Source: JACVRW01 sp963819115 (GTDB taxonomy: Bacteria > Actinomycetota > Thermoleophilia > Solirubrobacterales > Thermoleophilaceae). From it: 64,000 nucleotides of DNA. The stretch spans positions 124,001-188,000 of the forward strand of contig CAWFUR010000010.1 in assembly GCA_963819115.1 (NCBI GenBank), in the 5' to 3' direction. The notes beneath the pieces are model-generated. The model made no database searches. It was not told the DNA's origin and saw only the letters and a program-made list of their open reading frames with translations. Below, piece by piece: positions 23,894 to 32,349 of this stretch (its first letter is position 1; each line of letters opens with the position of its first letter). Both the position numbers and the translations under genes were made by a program.

Positions 23894-25393
23894 ATGTCCT
23901 ACAAACTTAACTTGTCGGACCTCAAGCGCGATGCCGACGTGTCGCTGACCCAGCAGCTCGTCGATCGCTTCGTGGATGCGATCGAGTCGGGCGACCTCCC
24001 GCCCGGCGAGAAGCTGCCCCCCACGCGGGAGCTGGCGACCGAGGTGGGCGTCAATCACCTGACGGCCGCCCGCGTGTACCGCAAGCTGGCCGAGCTCGGA
24101 TACGTGACGGCCAGGGTCGGCCGGGGCACCTTCGTCCGCTCGCTCGCGCCCGCGGGCAGCTCGGAGCTTGGTGACGACTGGCAGGTCTACGCGCTTCCCG
24201 AGCGCGACGTGGCCTACCCCGAGCAGATCCTGGCCGACGCCTTCTCGGTGGGCGACGAGCCGGGGATGCTGTCCCTCGCCACCGGTTGGCCGAACCCATC
24301 GACCTACCCCACCGATCAGCTGGCGAAGATCGCGGCCGACGTGTTCGCCGAGGAGGGCGCGGCGACGCTCTCCTTCCTCCCCGCCGAGGGCCTCTACTCA
24401 TTGCGCGAGCAGGTGGCCAAGCGGGGGCGCCGGCTCGGGTTCGCCACGGACCCCGACGAGATCGTGGTCACCTCCGGTGCCCAGCAGGGACTGCGGCTCG
24501 CCGTGGAGGCGGTGCTCGAGCCGGGGGACGTGGCCGTCACCGAGTCGCCGACGTTCATCGGCGCACTGGCCGCCATGCGCGCGTCCGGCGCTCGCGTGAT
24601 CGGACTCCCGGTGGACGAGGACGGCCTGGACGTGGACGGGCTCGAGCGGCTGATCGCCCGGCACGAGGTGAAGCTTGTGGCGCTCCAGCCCGCCTGCCAG
24701 AACCCCACCGGCCAGGACCTCTCCCCGGACCGCGCGCGGCGCCTGGCGGAACTGGCGGTGGAGCGGAACTTCTTCGTGCTCGAGGACCAGGTCTACGCCG
24801 ACACTCGCCTCGAAGGCGAGCGAGGCCCGGCATTGCGCGAGCTCGCCCCCGCCCACGTGATCCACGTGAACTCGCTGTCCAAGGTGATCGGCCCCGGTCT
24901 GCGCGTGGGCTGGCTGGCCGCCAGGGGGCCGATCCGCGAGCGCATGGTGATGGCCAAGCTCCTGAGCGACTTCCACACACCGACGCTCACCCAGCACATG
25001 GCATCCCGCTGGCTGGCGTCGGGCGCCCACGATCGCCACGTCAAGCGGACCCTGCCCTTCTACCGCGAGCGGCGCGACGCGATGCTGGCCGCACTGGAAC
25101 GCCACCTCCCGGGCGAGCACCGCGCGATCGTGCCGCGCGGGGGGCACCACGTGTGGGCGACCCTCACCCGCCCACTCGACGAGCGTGCGCTCTACTCCGA
25201 GGGCGCCCGGCACGGCGTGATCTTCACCCCGGGCGTTGCGGTCACCGCCGAGCGGCGCTCACAGACGGGCCTGCGCCTCTCCTTCCCCCTCCTCGACCCC
25301 AAGGAGCTGGACGAGGCGGTGAGGCGCCTGGCGCGGGCCATCCGCGAGGTGCGGCGCCGCACGCGGCACTCCATGGCCGCGCCCATCTCCTGA
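23894..25393 (+). CDS. MocR-type regulator: GntR winged helix fused to PLP aminotransferase fold
   Basis: 499 residues. The N-terminal GntR winged helix ('SGDLPPGEKLPPTRELA' then 'VNHLTAARVYRKLAELGYV') occupies about 15-85. A fold-type I aminotransferase domain follows, with 'VTSGAQQGLRLAVEAV', 'PACQNPTGQDL' and the PLP lysine in 'NSLSKVIGPGLRVGW' (Lys330). MocR/PdxR/GabR/TauR proteins sense PLP or amine metabolites and regulate vitamin B6, GABA, taurine or aminotransferase genes, often binding their own promoter. No such pathway gene is adjacent, so the target is unknown. The neighbouring divergent small gene is the first candidate. Confidence 0.92.
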   Translation: MSYKLNLSDLKRDADVSLTQQLVDRFVDAIESGDLPPGEKLPPTRELATEVGVNHLTAARVYRKLAELGYVTARVGRGTFVRSLAPAGSSELGDDWQVYALPERDVAYPEQILADAFSVGDEPGMLSLATGWPNPSTYPTDQLAKIAADVFAEEGAATLSFLPAEGLYSLREQVAKRGRRLGFATDPDEIVVTSGAQQGLRLAVEAVLEPGDVAVTESPTFIGALAAMRASGARVIGLPVDEDGLDVDGLERLIARHEVKLVALQPACQNPTGQDLSPDRARRLAELAVERNFFVLEDQVYADTRLEGERGPALRELAPAHVIHVNSLSKVIGPGLRVGWLAARGPIRERMVMAKLLSDFHTPTLTQHMASRWLASGAHDRHVKRTLPFYRERRDAMLAALERHLPGEHRAIVPRGGHHVWATLTRPLDERALYSEGARHGVIFTPGVAVTAERRSQTGLRLSFPLLDPKELDEAVRRLARAIREVRRRTRHSMAAPIS

Positions 25394-25415
25394 GCGCGGT
25401 GGTTCGCCCAGGGGC

Positions 25416-25895
25416 CTAGTGGCCGCCGGTGCGGCGCCAGACCTCGCCCAGGTGGCGAAGCTCGACCCGCGAGAGACGGCTCAGGAAGAGCTTGCGCACC
25501 CCGTCCAGGTGAGTCACGCGGGCCCGGTCGAACAGCGACCGTCCGCGCGGGGTGATCACCGCGTAGGCACCGCGGCCGTCCTTCTCGCAGCTCTCGCGCC
25601 GGAGGAGGCCCTGGCGCTCGAGGCGGTCCACCAGGCGGGTCAGCCCGCTGCGGCTGAGCAGCACCGAGTCCGCGAGCTCAGACATGCGCAGGCGCCCGTC
25701 GGGGGAGTCGGCGAGGAACAGAAGCACCTCGTAAGAGGTGAGCTGGATTCCGTGAGCACTGACCAGCTCCACGTCCAGCTCCTTGGTGAGCCGTGCGTGG
25801 GCGCGCAGCATCCCGCGCCAGGCCGACAGCTCCTCGCGGTCCAGCAGTCGTGCCTGGCGGGACGGCGGGGCCGTCCTCTCACTGGTTTCCAACAC
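25416..25895 (-). CDS. MarR family transcriptional regulator
   Basis: 159 residues from GTG 25895. This start has AAGGG six bases upstream, while the longer open frame to 26018 reads through a palindrome and lacks family likeness. 'LTSYEVLLFLADSPDGRLRM' precedes the recognition helix 'LADSVLLSRSGLTRLVDRLE' and the wing 'LRRESCEKDGRGAYAVITPRG' (in parts: 'RRESCEKDGRGAYAVIT', 'PRGRSLFD'), all standard MarR positions. MarR dimers bind inverted repeats, usually in their own promoter; the 7+6+7 palindrome at 25922-25941 is the obvious site. It is convergent with the MocR gene (22-base gap). Confidence 0.9.
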   Translation of the reverse strand: MLETSERTAPPSRQARLLDREELSAWRGMLRAHARLTKELDVELVSAHGIQLTSYEVLLFLADSPDGRLRMSELADSVLLSRSGLTRLVDRLERQGLLRRESCEKDGRGAYAVITPRGRSLFDRARVTHLDGVRKLFLSRLSRVELRHLGEVWRRTGGH

Positions 25896-25921
25896 CGGTA
25901 ACCCTTCGTCGAGCGGTTCGA

Positions 25922-25941
25922 GTGTATCCGCGCCGATACAC
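25922..25941. promoter_or_regulatory. Palindromic operator GTGTATC-N6-GATACAC
   Basis: A perfect 7+6+7 inverted repeat between the MarR gene (start 25895, minus) and the hydrolase gene (start 26000, plus). A minus-strand -10 candidate, TACACT, overlaps it. Its half-site GTGTA also forms the palindrome at 23847, with a spacer five bases shorter. Confidence 0.6.
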
Positions 25942-25999
25942 GCCGCGCGGAGCTTCACCTGGCGCCGAGGGCTGGGCTGCGGGGTATCCTCCCGCGGCC

Positions 26000-26884
26000 A
26001 TGGTGAAGGTCCGGACACGGGAGTTTCGGTACGGCGGGCACCGGTTGGTGTACGACGACTACGGGGCCGGCGAGAAGGTCGTGCTGCTCCTTCCGCCCTT
26101 GCTCTTCTCCCGCCGGATCCACGTTCCGCTGGCCGAGGCGCTGGCCGAGCGCGGGCACCGTGTCCTCTGCCTCGACCTGCTCGGGCACGGGGATTCCGAC
26201 CGCCCGCCGGAGATGGTCAACTACTCGATGCCCCTGTTCGGGCGCCAGGCGCTGGCACTGCTCGACGAGCTGGACGTGCCGCGCGCCGTGGTGGGCGGGC
26301 CGTCGCTGGGTGCGAACGCGTCGCTCGAGGTCGCCGCGGCCGCACCCGACCGCGTGCGCGGGCTCCTGATCCAGATGCCGGTGCTGGACAACGCCCTTCT
26401 CGGATGCGCCCTGGCCTTCACCCCGCTCCTCGTGAGCCTCACCTTCGGCGCCCCGGTGGCGCGCCTCGCCGGGCGCGGTGCCCGGCTGGTGCCGCGCGGC
26501 ATCTCGCATCTCGGCGACTCCGTGCTGGACTGGGTGGGCCAGGACCCGAAGCCCTCGGCCTCCGTGCTCCAGGGCCTCTTCTTCGGGCGCGTGGCGCCGC
26601 CCTCCGAGGAGCGCCGGACGATGCGCCAGCCGACGCTCGTGATCGGGCACCGGCGGGATCCGGTGCACCCCTTCTCCGACTCCGACTCCCTGGTGCGCGA
26701 GATGCCCAACGCCCGGATCATCGAAGCCAACTCGATCCAGGAGCTGTGGACGAAGCCCGAGCGCCTGACCGGAAAGATCGTGCCCTTTATCGAGCAGTGC
26801 TTCCGTCCCCGCCGCGCCGCCAAGCCGCGACGCCCCAGCGGAGGCGCCTCCCGGCGAGCGCCGAGCGGGCGTCGTTCGGCCTAG
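26000..26884 (+). CDS. Alpha/beta-fold hydrolase
   Basis: 294 residues. 'LLLPPLLFSRRIH' is the oxyanion-loop region, 'LDLLGHGDSDRP' is strand 4 and its turn, and the nucleophile elbow is 'GGPSLGAN' (Ser in GxSxG). The acidic residue and the His are less clear: 'GHRRDPVHPF' supplies the late acid region, but a canonical C-terminal catalytic His is not obvious, so activity is uncertain. The substrate could be an ester, lactone or haloalkane. ATG 26000 fits the domain start; TATCCT nine bases upstream may be a leaderless -10. It is divergent from the MarR gene across a palindrome, so it may be the regulator's target. Confidence 0.83.
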   Translation: MVKVRTREFRYGGHRLVYDDYGAGEKVVLLLPPLLFSRRIHVPLAEALAERGHRVLCLDLLGHGDSDRPPEMVNYSMPLFGRQALALLDELDVPRAVVGGPSLGANASLEVAAAAPDRVRGLLIQMPVLDNALLGCALAFTPLLVSLTFGAPVARLAGRGARLVPRGISHLGDSVLDWVGQDPKPSASVLQGLFFGRVAPPSEERRTMRQPTLVIGHRRDPVHPFSDSDSLVREMPNARIIEANSIQELWTKPERLTGKIVPFIEQCFRPRRAAKPRRPSGGASRRAPSGRRSA

Positions 26885-26888
26885 CCAC

Positions 26889-26894
26889 TACGCT
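26889..26894 (+). promoter_or_regulatory. Candidate leaderless -10 (TACGCT) of DUF3105 gene
   Basis: TACGCT ends eight bases before GTG 26903. The same hexamer stands ten bases before ATG 32350. Confidence 0.3.
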
Positions 26895-26902
26895 TCCGCG
26901 CC

Positions 26903-27610
26903 GTGGCGAGTAGACGCGAGCAGAAGGAGGCCCTGCGCCGCGAGCGCGAGGAGCGCGAGCGGCAGGCCAAGGCGGCCCAGGCCCGCAAGCGGCTCGTGGG
27001 CTACGGCACGGCCGGCGCGCTGGTCGTGGCCGCCGTTGTGGTGGGCGTTGTCCTGCTTGCCGGTGGCGGCGGCGCCGGAGCGAGCACCGACATGCTGCCC
27101 GGCGGAGGCAGCGTGCCCAAGCAGTCCCAGTTCGACATCACCGCCGCGGCCAAGGCGGCGGGCTGCGAGCTCCGCGCGGTGAAGGCCCAGGGCGTGGCCG
27201 ACCACACCCAGGACCCGAAGGAGCGCGTCAAGTACAACTCGAACCCACCCACGAACGGACGGCACTTCATCGTCCCGGCGGACGACGGCCCGTACAGCAA
27301 CGCGCCCACCGACGAGCAGCTCGTGCACAACCTGGAGCACGGCCGCGTGATCATCTGGTTCAAGCCGAGCCTGCCGAAGAGCGAGCGCGCCAACCTCAAG
27401 GCGCTGTTCGACGAGGACACCTACCAGATGCTCCTGGTGCCCCGGGCCAACATGCCCTACCAGGTGGCGGCCAGCGCCTGGAACGGCGAACCCGCCCCGA
27501 GCGGCATCGGCCGGCTGCTCACATGCGACCGCACCAGCGACGGCATGTGGGACGCCCTGCGGACCTTCCGCGACGAGCACCGCTCGAACGGTCCGGAACC
27601 GATTCCCTAG
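26903..27610 (+). CDS. DUF3105 membrane-anchored protein
   Basis: 235 residues. A basic, charged N-terminal segment (1-33, rich in Arg/Glu, probably helical) is followed by one membrane helix 'AGALVVAAVVVGVVLLAG' and an extracytoplasmic DUF3105 domain. 'YNSNPPTNGRHFIVPADDG' and 'LVHNLEHGRVIIWF' are the DUF3105 hallmarks, with His residues in the 'NLEHGRV' box. The function of the family is unknown. The GTG start at 26903 has no Shine-Dalgarno; TACGCT eight bases upstream may be a leaderless -10. It follows the hydrolase by 18 bases. Confidence 0.88.
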   Translation: MASRREQKEALRREREERERQAKAAQARKRLVGYGTAGALVVAAVVVGVVLLAGGGGAGASTDMLPGGGSVPKQSQFDITAAAKAAGCELRAVKAQGVADHTQDPKERVKYNSNPPTNGRHFIVPADDGPYSNAPTDEQLVHNLEHGRVIIWFKPSLPKSERANLKALFDEDTYQMLLVPRANMPYQVAASAWNGEPAPSGIGRLLTCDRTSDGMWDALRTFRDEHRSNGPEPIP

Positions 27611-27635
27611 CCCTCGGCACCGCCGTCCCGGGGCC

Positions 27636-27684
27636 GGCGAGGAGCGCAGCCCGATCGTTGATCGGGCGAGCACACGCCGCCATG
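27636..27684. repeat. Dispersed hairpin repeat, copy R2
   Basis: Between tandem plus-strand genes, 26 bases after the DUF3105 stop. Stem CCCGATC/GATCGGG with loop GTT. The right arm is diverged (GAGCACACGCCGCC). Confidence 0.85.
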
Positions 27685-27686
27685 TT

Positions 27687-27714
27687 TTCGTGCACCGCGC
27701 AGCGGTGCAACGAA
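27687..27714 (+). other. Hairpin in the 5' region of the amidase gene
   Basis: TTCGTGCACCGC pairs with GCGGTGC-A-ACGAA around a three-base loop: 12 bp with one bulged A. It directly follows repeat R2 and lies 45 bases before GTG 27760. It could stabilise or attenuate the amidase mRNA. No T-tract follows on the plus strand. Confidence 0.4.
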
Positions 27715-27759
27715 TCGCCCAGGCCGCAACCGGGCGCCTGACAACGTGTTCGACCAGCA

Positions 27760-29499
27760 GTGAAGGTGCTCGTCACAGCGGGCGCGCTCGCCGGCGTGCT
27801 CTTGGTCGTTCTGGTCGCGCCGGCGCTTTCCGCCGGGCGCTGGGAGCCCGACCCCGTGGACTTCGAGATGGCACCGTCGCAGGCGGCGGCCATGGCCGCG
27901 GGCGGTCCGGTCAGGTCCCGCCCGCTCACGGCGCCCGCCCGCTTCAACCTGCTCGGCCTGCGCTGGCGCGGGCGGTCCGAGCCCCGGGTGGCGGTGCGCG
28001 TCCGCCGCGACGGCCGAAACTGGTCGCGCTGGCAGCGCCTCGAGGCGCACGCCGACCACAACCCTGACGGGGGAACCCGCGAGCGTCCGGTGGCCGCCTC
28101 CGACCCCGTGTGGGTGGGCGAGGCCGATCAGTTGCAGTACCGCCTCAGCCGCCGCGTCCCGGGCCTGCGCATCCACTTCGTGAACGTGAAGGGCACGGCC
28201 ACCGCGGGAGACCGGGTGCGCACAGCGATGCGCCGCGTGGCCAACACCGCGGTGAGTACGCTCGCCGCCGGGCTCGGCGGAGACTCGGCCAACGCGCAGG
28301 CGCCCGATGCCGAGCCGCCGATCGTTCACCGCCGCGACTGGGGCGCGAGCAAGTGCCCGCCGCGAGCCCGCCCGGAGTACGGCACGGTGAGGGCGGGCTA
28401 CGTGCATCACACGGTCTCGCTGAACGACTACACGCCGGAGGAGGCGCCGTCGATCGTGCTGGCCATCTGTCGCTACCACCGCAACTCGAACGGGTGGAAC
28501 GACATCGGCTACCAGGCGCTGGTGGACAAGTACGGCGCCCTCTACGAGGGGCGCGCGGGCGGGCTCGACCGGGCGGTGATCGGCGCGCAGGCCCAGGGCT
28601 TCAACGCCGAGACCACGGGGGTGGCCAGCATCGGGGACAACACCTCGCAGCCGCTGCCCGACGTGGCCATGGAGGCGCTCGCCGGGTACCTGCGCTGGAA
28701 GCTCGCCGTGCACGGTGTCCCGCTCTCGGGCCGGGTCACCCTCACCAGCGCGGGCGGCGAGTCGAGCCGGTACGCGGCCGGGCGCCGCGTGACCGTGCCA
28801 CGCGTGCTCGGCCACCGCGACACGAACAGCACGGCCTGCCCCGGCTCCGCCCTCTACGCGCAGCTCGACGACCTTCGGGCCCGCGTGGCCACCGGGGTGC
28901 CGCTGCCCGGAGTCCCCACCATCGCCTCCGCCGAGCTGTCCACCGCGCGCACCGCCTACGGCGGACGGGTGGCGGTGAGCGGGACACTGACCACGGAGCT
29001 GGGGCAGGCGCTCACCGGGCTCCCGGTGAAGCTCCAGGTGCTGCGCGGCGAGCGCTGGCACACGCTCACCACTCTCACCACCGACGCTTCCGGGGCCTGG
29101 GCGTCCACCGTGGTTCCCAGGGGCACCCGCCTGCTGCGGGCCACCTACCCGGGGTCACCCGAGTGGCGCCGCAGCTACAGCCCGGAGATGCTGCTCCGGG
29201 TGGCGCCCGTGGTGACGCTCGGCCGGACCGCGGCCACGGGCATCAAGGGCCGCCGCTTCCGGGTGAGCGGCCGGATCACGCCGCGCAAGACGATCGTGTA
29301 CCAGGTGCTCCAGCAGCGCATCCGCGGCTCCTACCGCAAGGTGGGCACCCGAGCCGTGCGCGTGAGGGGCGGCCGCTTTCGCAGCTCCTTCGCGCCCGGG
29401 TACACCGGCCTCTACCGGGTGTACGTGGTGGCGCTCGCCGACGGGTCGACCGACCGGGGTCGCTCCCAGCTGCGGGTCATCCGCGTGGCCCGCCGCTGA
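27760..29499 (+). CDS. Secreted N-acetylmuramoyl-L-alanine amidase / PGRP-domain protein
   Basis: 579 residues. A signal peptide ('VLVTAGALAGVLLVVLVA') is followed by a beta-rich N-terminal domain, an Ami_2/PGRP domain (about 185-385) and C-terminal Ig-like beta domains. Zinc ligands are visible as 'YVHHT' (His216) and 'GHRDTNSTACPG' (His352). 'RRDWGAS' and 'NGWNDIGYQALVDKYG' (as 'GWNDIGYQ') are PGRP consensus blocks. The enzyme should cut the bond between MurNAc and L-Ala in peptidoglycan, outside the membrane. Similar proteins in Actinobacteria are anchored or secreted for wall remodelling. The start is GTG 27760; no strong ribosome-binding site. Confidence 0.92.
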   Translation: MKVLVTAGALAGVLLVVLVAPALSAGRWEPDPVDFEMAPSQAAAMAAGGPVRSRPLTAPARFNLLGLRWRGRSEPRVAVRVRRDGRNWSRWQRLEAHADHNPDGGTRERPVAASDPVWVGEADQLQYRLSRRVPGLRIHFVNVKGTATAGDRVRTAMRRVANTAVSTLAAGLGGDSANAQAPDAEPPIVHRRDWGASKCPPRARPEYGTVRAGYVHHTVSLNDYTPEEAPSIVLAICRYHRNSNGWNDIGYQALVDKYGALYEGRAGGLDRAVIGAQAQGFNAETTGVASIGDNTSQPLPDVAMEALAGYLRWKLAVHGVPLSGRVTLTSAGGESSRYAAGRRVTVPRVLGHRDTNSTACPGSALYAQLDDLRARVATGVPLPGVPTIASAELSTARTAYGGRVAVSGTLTTELGQALTGLPVKLQVLRGERWHTLTTLTTDASGAWASTVVPRGTRLLRATYPGSPEWRRSYSPEMLLRVAPVVTLGRTAATGIKGRRFRVSGRITPRKTIVYQVLQQRIRGSYRKVGTRAVRVRGGRFRSSFAPGYTGLYRVYVVALADGSTDRGRSQLRVIRVARR

Positions 29500-29517
29500 C
29501 GGCTCACTGCCGCTGAG

Positions 29518-29566
29518 GGAGGAGCGCAGCCCGAGCGCTGGTCGGGCGAGCACCGGACCATGCCAT
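29518..29566. repeat. Dispersed hairpin repeat, copy R3
   Basis: Fills the gap between convergent genes. Short stem CCCGA/TCGGG. Its terminal ATGCCATC runs into the stop codon (TCA on plus, 29566-29568) of the sugar transferase gene. Confidence 0.85.
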
Positions 29567-30147
29567 CACCAGCCCTGATGGAGGCTGTCTGAGTAGAGGC
29601 CGTGCCCCGTGAGCAGCAACCGGGCGGTGCGCATCAGGATGCGGAGGTCGAGGGGCAGCGAGCGGTGCTCCACGTACCACACGTCCAGCTCGATCCGCTC
29701 GGGCCAGGGCAGTGACGCACGGCCGTTCACCTGGGCCCAGCCGGTGATCCCGGGCTTCACCTCGAGCCGGCGCTTCTGGCGGTCGGTGTAGGCATCGACC
29801 TGGGCCTGAACGGTGGGCCGCGGACCCACGATGGCCATCTCCCCGCGAAGAACGTTAACCAGGTTCGGCAGCTCGTCGAGCGAGAAGCGGCGGAGCAGCC
29901 TCCCGCTCCGCGTGATGCGGGCGTCGCCCTCCATCACCCAGATCCCGGAGCCCATGGTCTCGGCGCCGGCGACCATGGTGCGCAGCTTCCAGAGCTCGAA
30001 CGGCGCGCCCCCGACGCCGACCCGGCGCTGGCGGTAAACCACCGGTCCGCCGCTCTCCAGCCGGATCAGGATCGCGGCCACCAGCAGCACCGGCGAGGCC
30101 AGGGTGAGGAGCAGGGCGGCCAGCACCAGGTCCAGAGCCCGGCTCAC
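29566..30147 (-). CDS. Bacterial sugar transferase (initiating undecaprenyl-phosphate sugar-1-P transferase)
   Basis: 193 residues, the minimal catalytic (monotopic PGT) form. One N-terminal re-entrant helix ('LVLAALLLTLASPVLLVAA') is followed by 'YRQRRVGVGGAPFELWKLRTM', in parts 'QRRVGVGG' and 'FELWKLRTM', then 'RRFSLDELPNLVNVL' with the catalytic Asp-Glu pair and 'GPRPTVQAQVDAY'. 'KPGITGWAQVNGRASLPW' closes the domain. It should move a sugar-1-phosphate from a nucleotide sugar to the lipid carrier, starting a surface glycan. It begins with GTG and is divergent, at 27 bases, from the glycosyltransferase gene at 30175. Confidence 0.93.
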   Translation of the reverse strand: MSRALDLVLAALLLTLASPVLLVAAILIRLESGGPVVYRQRRVGVGGAPFELWKLRTMVAGAETMGSGIWVMEGDARITRSGRLLRRFSLDELPNLVNVLRGEMAIVGPRPTVQAQVDAYTDRQKRRLEVKPGITGWAQVNGRASLPWPERIELDVWYVEHRSLPLDLRILMRTARLLLTGHGLYSDSLHQGW

Positions 30148-30174
30148 GGCGCATTACCGTTCCGGCGGCTGCGC

Positions 30175-31356
30175 ATGCGGATCCTCTACCTCCATCAGTT
30201 CTTCATCACACGCGCGGGCGTGGGCGGCACGCGCTCCTATGAGTTCGCGCGCCGGTTCGTCGAGCGCGGCCACGCGGTGCGGATGGTAACCGCGGCTCCG
30301 GGCCGCACGGAGGTGGACGGCATCGAGGTGGTGGGTGCGCGGGGGGGCTACTCGGACTACGTGAGCGCCACGCACACCTCCTACCCACGGCGGATGCTCG
30401 CCTTCGCGCGCTTCGCCCTCGGCGCATCGCGCGAGGCGCTGCGCGGCCCGCGGCCGGACGTGGTGTACGCCACCTCGCCGCCGCTCACCATCGCGCTCCC
30501 CGCCATGCTGGCGGCGGCACGTCATCGCGCGCCGCTGGTGTTCGAGGTCCGCGACCTGTGGCCGGAGGCGCCGATCCAGATGGGCGCGCTCCGCAACCCG
30601 CTGGCACAGCGGCTGGCCCGGGCGCTCGAGTGCTTCGTGTACAGCCGCAGCGCCCGGGTGATCGCGCTCTCGCCCGGGATCCGCGACGGGGTGATCGCGG
30701 CGGGGGTGTCCCCGGAGCGCGTGTCACTCGTGCCCAACGCGTCGGACCTGGAGCTCTTCTCCCCCACCCTCGACCGCGAGGTGGAGCGGCGTCGCCTCGG
30801 GCTCGGAACCGGATTCGTATGCAGCTACTTCGGCACCATGGGCGAGGCCAACGACCTGTCCCAGGTGGTGCGCGCGGCGCCGATGGCGCCGGACGTGACC
30901 TTCGTTCTGCTGGGCGACGGGAAGCACCGGGAGGGACTGCGGCAGCAGGCCGAGCGGCTCGGCGCGGCCAACGTGGTGTTCCTCGACCCGGAGCCCGACA
31001 AGGCGGCGGTGGCCCGCCTGGCCGCGGCGTCGGACGCCTGCCTCACGATCTTCAAGGACGTGCCCGTGCTCGCCACCAACTCGCCCAACAAGCTCTTCGA
31101 CACCTTCGCCGCCGGCCGGGCCGCGATCGTGAACCAGCCCGGCTGGATGCAGCGTCTGGTGGAGGACAACCACGCCGGCGTGTTCGTCCGGCCCGGGGAC
31201 CCCGCGGACCTGGCCGAGAAGGTCGGCTGGCTGCGCGACAACCCCGGGGAGGTGGAGCGGTATGGACGCAACGCCCGGCTGCTGGCCGAAAGGGAGTTCG
31301 GCCGGGACGAGCTGGCCGGCCGGGCGCTCGAGATCCTCCGCGAAGCCGCCTCGTGA
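30175..31356 (+). CDS. Glycosyltransferase family 4 (WbuB-like)
   Basis: 393 residues, GT-B fold. 'LHQFFITRAGVGGTRSYEFA' (Gly-rich acceptor loop), 'VVYATSPPLTIALPA', 'VFEVRDLWPEAPIQMGAL' and the C-terminal donor site 'SPNKLFDTFAAGRAAI' are the signs of the WbuB/WcaI-like GT4 enzymes that add a sugar to an undecaprenyl-linked intermediate. The segment 'EVRDLWPE' is particularly diagnostic. It overlaps the following GT2 gene (GTGA) and opens a run of four plus-strand glycan genes. It pairs naturally with the divergent initiating transferase. Confidence 0.92.
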   Translation: MRILYLHQFFITRAGVGGTRSYEFARRFVERGHAVRMVTAAPGRTEVDGIEVVGARGGYSDYVSATHTSYPRRMLAFARFALGASREALRGPRPDVVYATSPPLTIALPAMLAAARHRAPLVFEVRDLWPEAPIQMGALRNPLAQRLARALECFVYSRSARVIALSPGIRDGVIAAGVSPERVSLVPNASDLELFSPTLDREVERRRLGLGTGFVCSYFGTMGEANDLSQVVRAAPMAPDVTFVLLGDGKHREGLRQQAERLGAANVVFLDPEPDKAAVARLAAASDACLTIFKDVPVLATNSPNKLFDTFAAGRAAIVNQPGWMQRLVEDNHAGVFVRPGDPADLAEKVGWLRDNPGEVERYGRNARLLAEREFGRDELAGRALEILREAAS

Positions 31357-32309
31357 CCGTCCTCTCCTACTGCGTGGTGAACACGAACGGCCGCGAGCAC
31401 CTGCTGGCCTGCCTCGAGGCGATCGCCCGCCACCACCCCGCCGGGATGGAGCACGAGGTGCTGGTGCTCGACAACGCGTCGGACGACGGCTCCGCCGACG
31501 CGGTGCGGGGACTCGGCGGGCACGTGCGGCTGATCGCCCTGGCGCAGCGGGAGGGCAAGGCCGCCGCCGACACGCGTCTCCTGCGCGAGGCGGAGGGGCG
31601 CTACTGCCTGTTGCTGAACGAGGACTCCGAGGTGCAGGCGGGATGCGCCCAGGCGCTGGTGGACGCGCTCGAGGCCGATCCCTGCGCCGCGGTGGCGGGC
31701 GCGCAGCTGCTGACCGCCGACGGCACGCCCACGCCGTGCGCCTGGCGCCTGCCCGACGCGGGGTGGGCGCTCGCCGCGGCGGTGTTCCTGCACCGGCCGT
31801 ACGCGGTACAGAGCCGGGGCGGGTCCGTGCGGCCGGTGGGCTGGGTGCAGTCGAGCGCGATGCTCGTGCGGAGCGAGGCCGCGGCCGGCGTGGGATGGCT
31901 CGACCCGGGCTACTTCGTGTACTCCGACGAGACCGACTTCTGCAAGCGCCTCCACGACGCGGGCTGGCGAATTCTCTTCGCGCCCGGGGCCCGCGCGATC
32001 CACCACAACCAGCTGTCCACCGACGCCGCGGCCATGCGCCGGCGGATCGTGGAGTTCCACCGTGGGCGCGACCGCTACCTGCGCCGCCACGTGTCGCCCC
32101 TGACGCGGCTGCTCTGGACGGGATGCTGGACCTGGGCCTATCTCGTCCGCGCCACCGCGGCGTCGGTGCTTCCCGGCCGGGATCCGGCTCGCTACCTGCT
32201 GCATGCGCGGCAGCAGTTGAGACCGGGCCGGGGGGAGGGATTGCGCGAGGCCGCGGACGCGCGCAACCGTGGTCACGAGCACACCGCGGCGGGCGCCGGC
32301 GCCCACTGA
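31353..32309 (+). CDS. Glycosyltransferase family 2 (rhamnosyltransferase-like)
   Basis: 318 residues from GTG 31353, which overlaps the upstream stop. GT-A features are 'NTNGREHLLACLEAI', 'VLVLDNASDDGSADAV', 'LLLNEDSEVQAG' (the DxD-like metal site), 'WVQSSAMLVR' and 'YFVYSDETDFCKRLHDAGW' (ED motif with the acceptor-side base). The order and the 'DNASxDGS' box match the rhamnosyltransferase-like GT2 group that uses dTDP-sugars. It is probably cytoplasmic, membrane-associated, extending the repeat unit begun by the neighbouring enzymes. Confidence 0.92.
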   Translation: MTVLSYCVVNTNGREHLLACLEAIARHHPAGMEHEVLVLDNASDDGSADAVRGLGGHVRLIALAQREGKAAADTRLLREAEGRYCLLLNEDSEVQAGCAQALVDALEADPCAAVAGAQLLTADGTPTPCAWRLPDAGWALAAAVFLHRPYAVQSRGGSVRPVGWVQSSAMLVRSEAAAGVGWLDPGYFVYSDETDFCKRLHDAGWRILFAPGARAIHHNQLSTDAAAMRRRIVEFHRGRDRYLRRHVSPLTRLLWTGCWTWAYLVRATAASVLPGRDPARYLLHARQQLRPGRGEGLREAADARNRGHEHTAAGAGAH

Positions 32310-32333
32310 GCGCTACGCGGGCGGCGGTCCTTC

Positions 32334-32339
32334 TACGCT
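32334..32339 (+). promoter_or_regulatory. Candidate leaderless -10 (TACGCT) of the O-antigen ligase-like gene
   Basis: TACGCT ends ten bases before ATG 32350, with no Shine-Dalgarno between. It would give this gene its own start of transcription inside the glycan operon. Confidence 0.3.
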
Positions 32340-32349
32340 GTCCGCGCGG

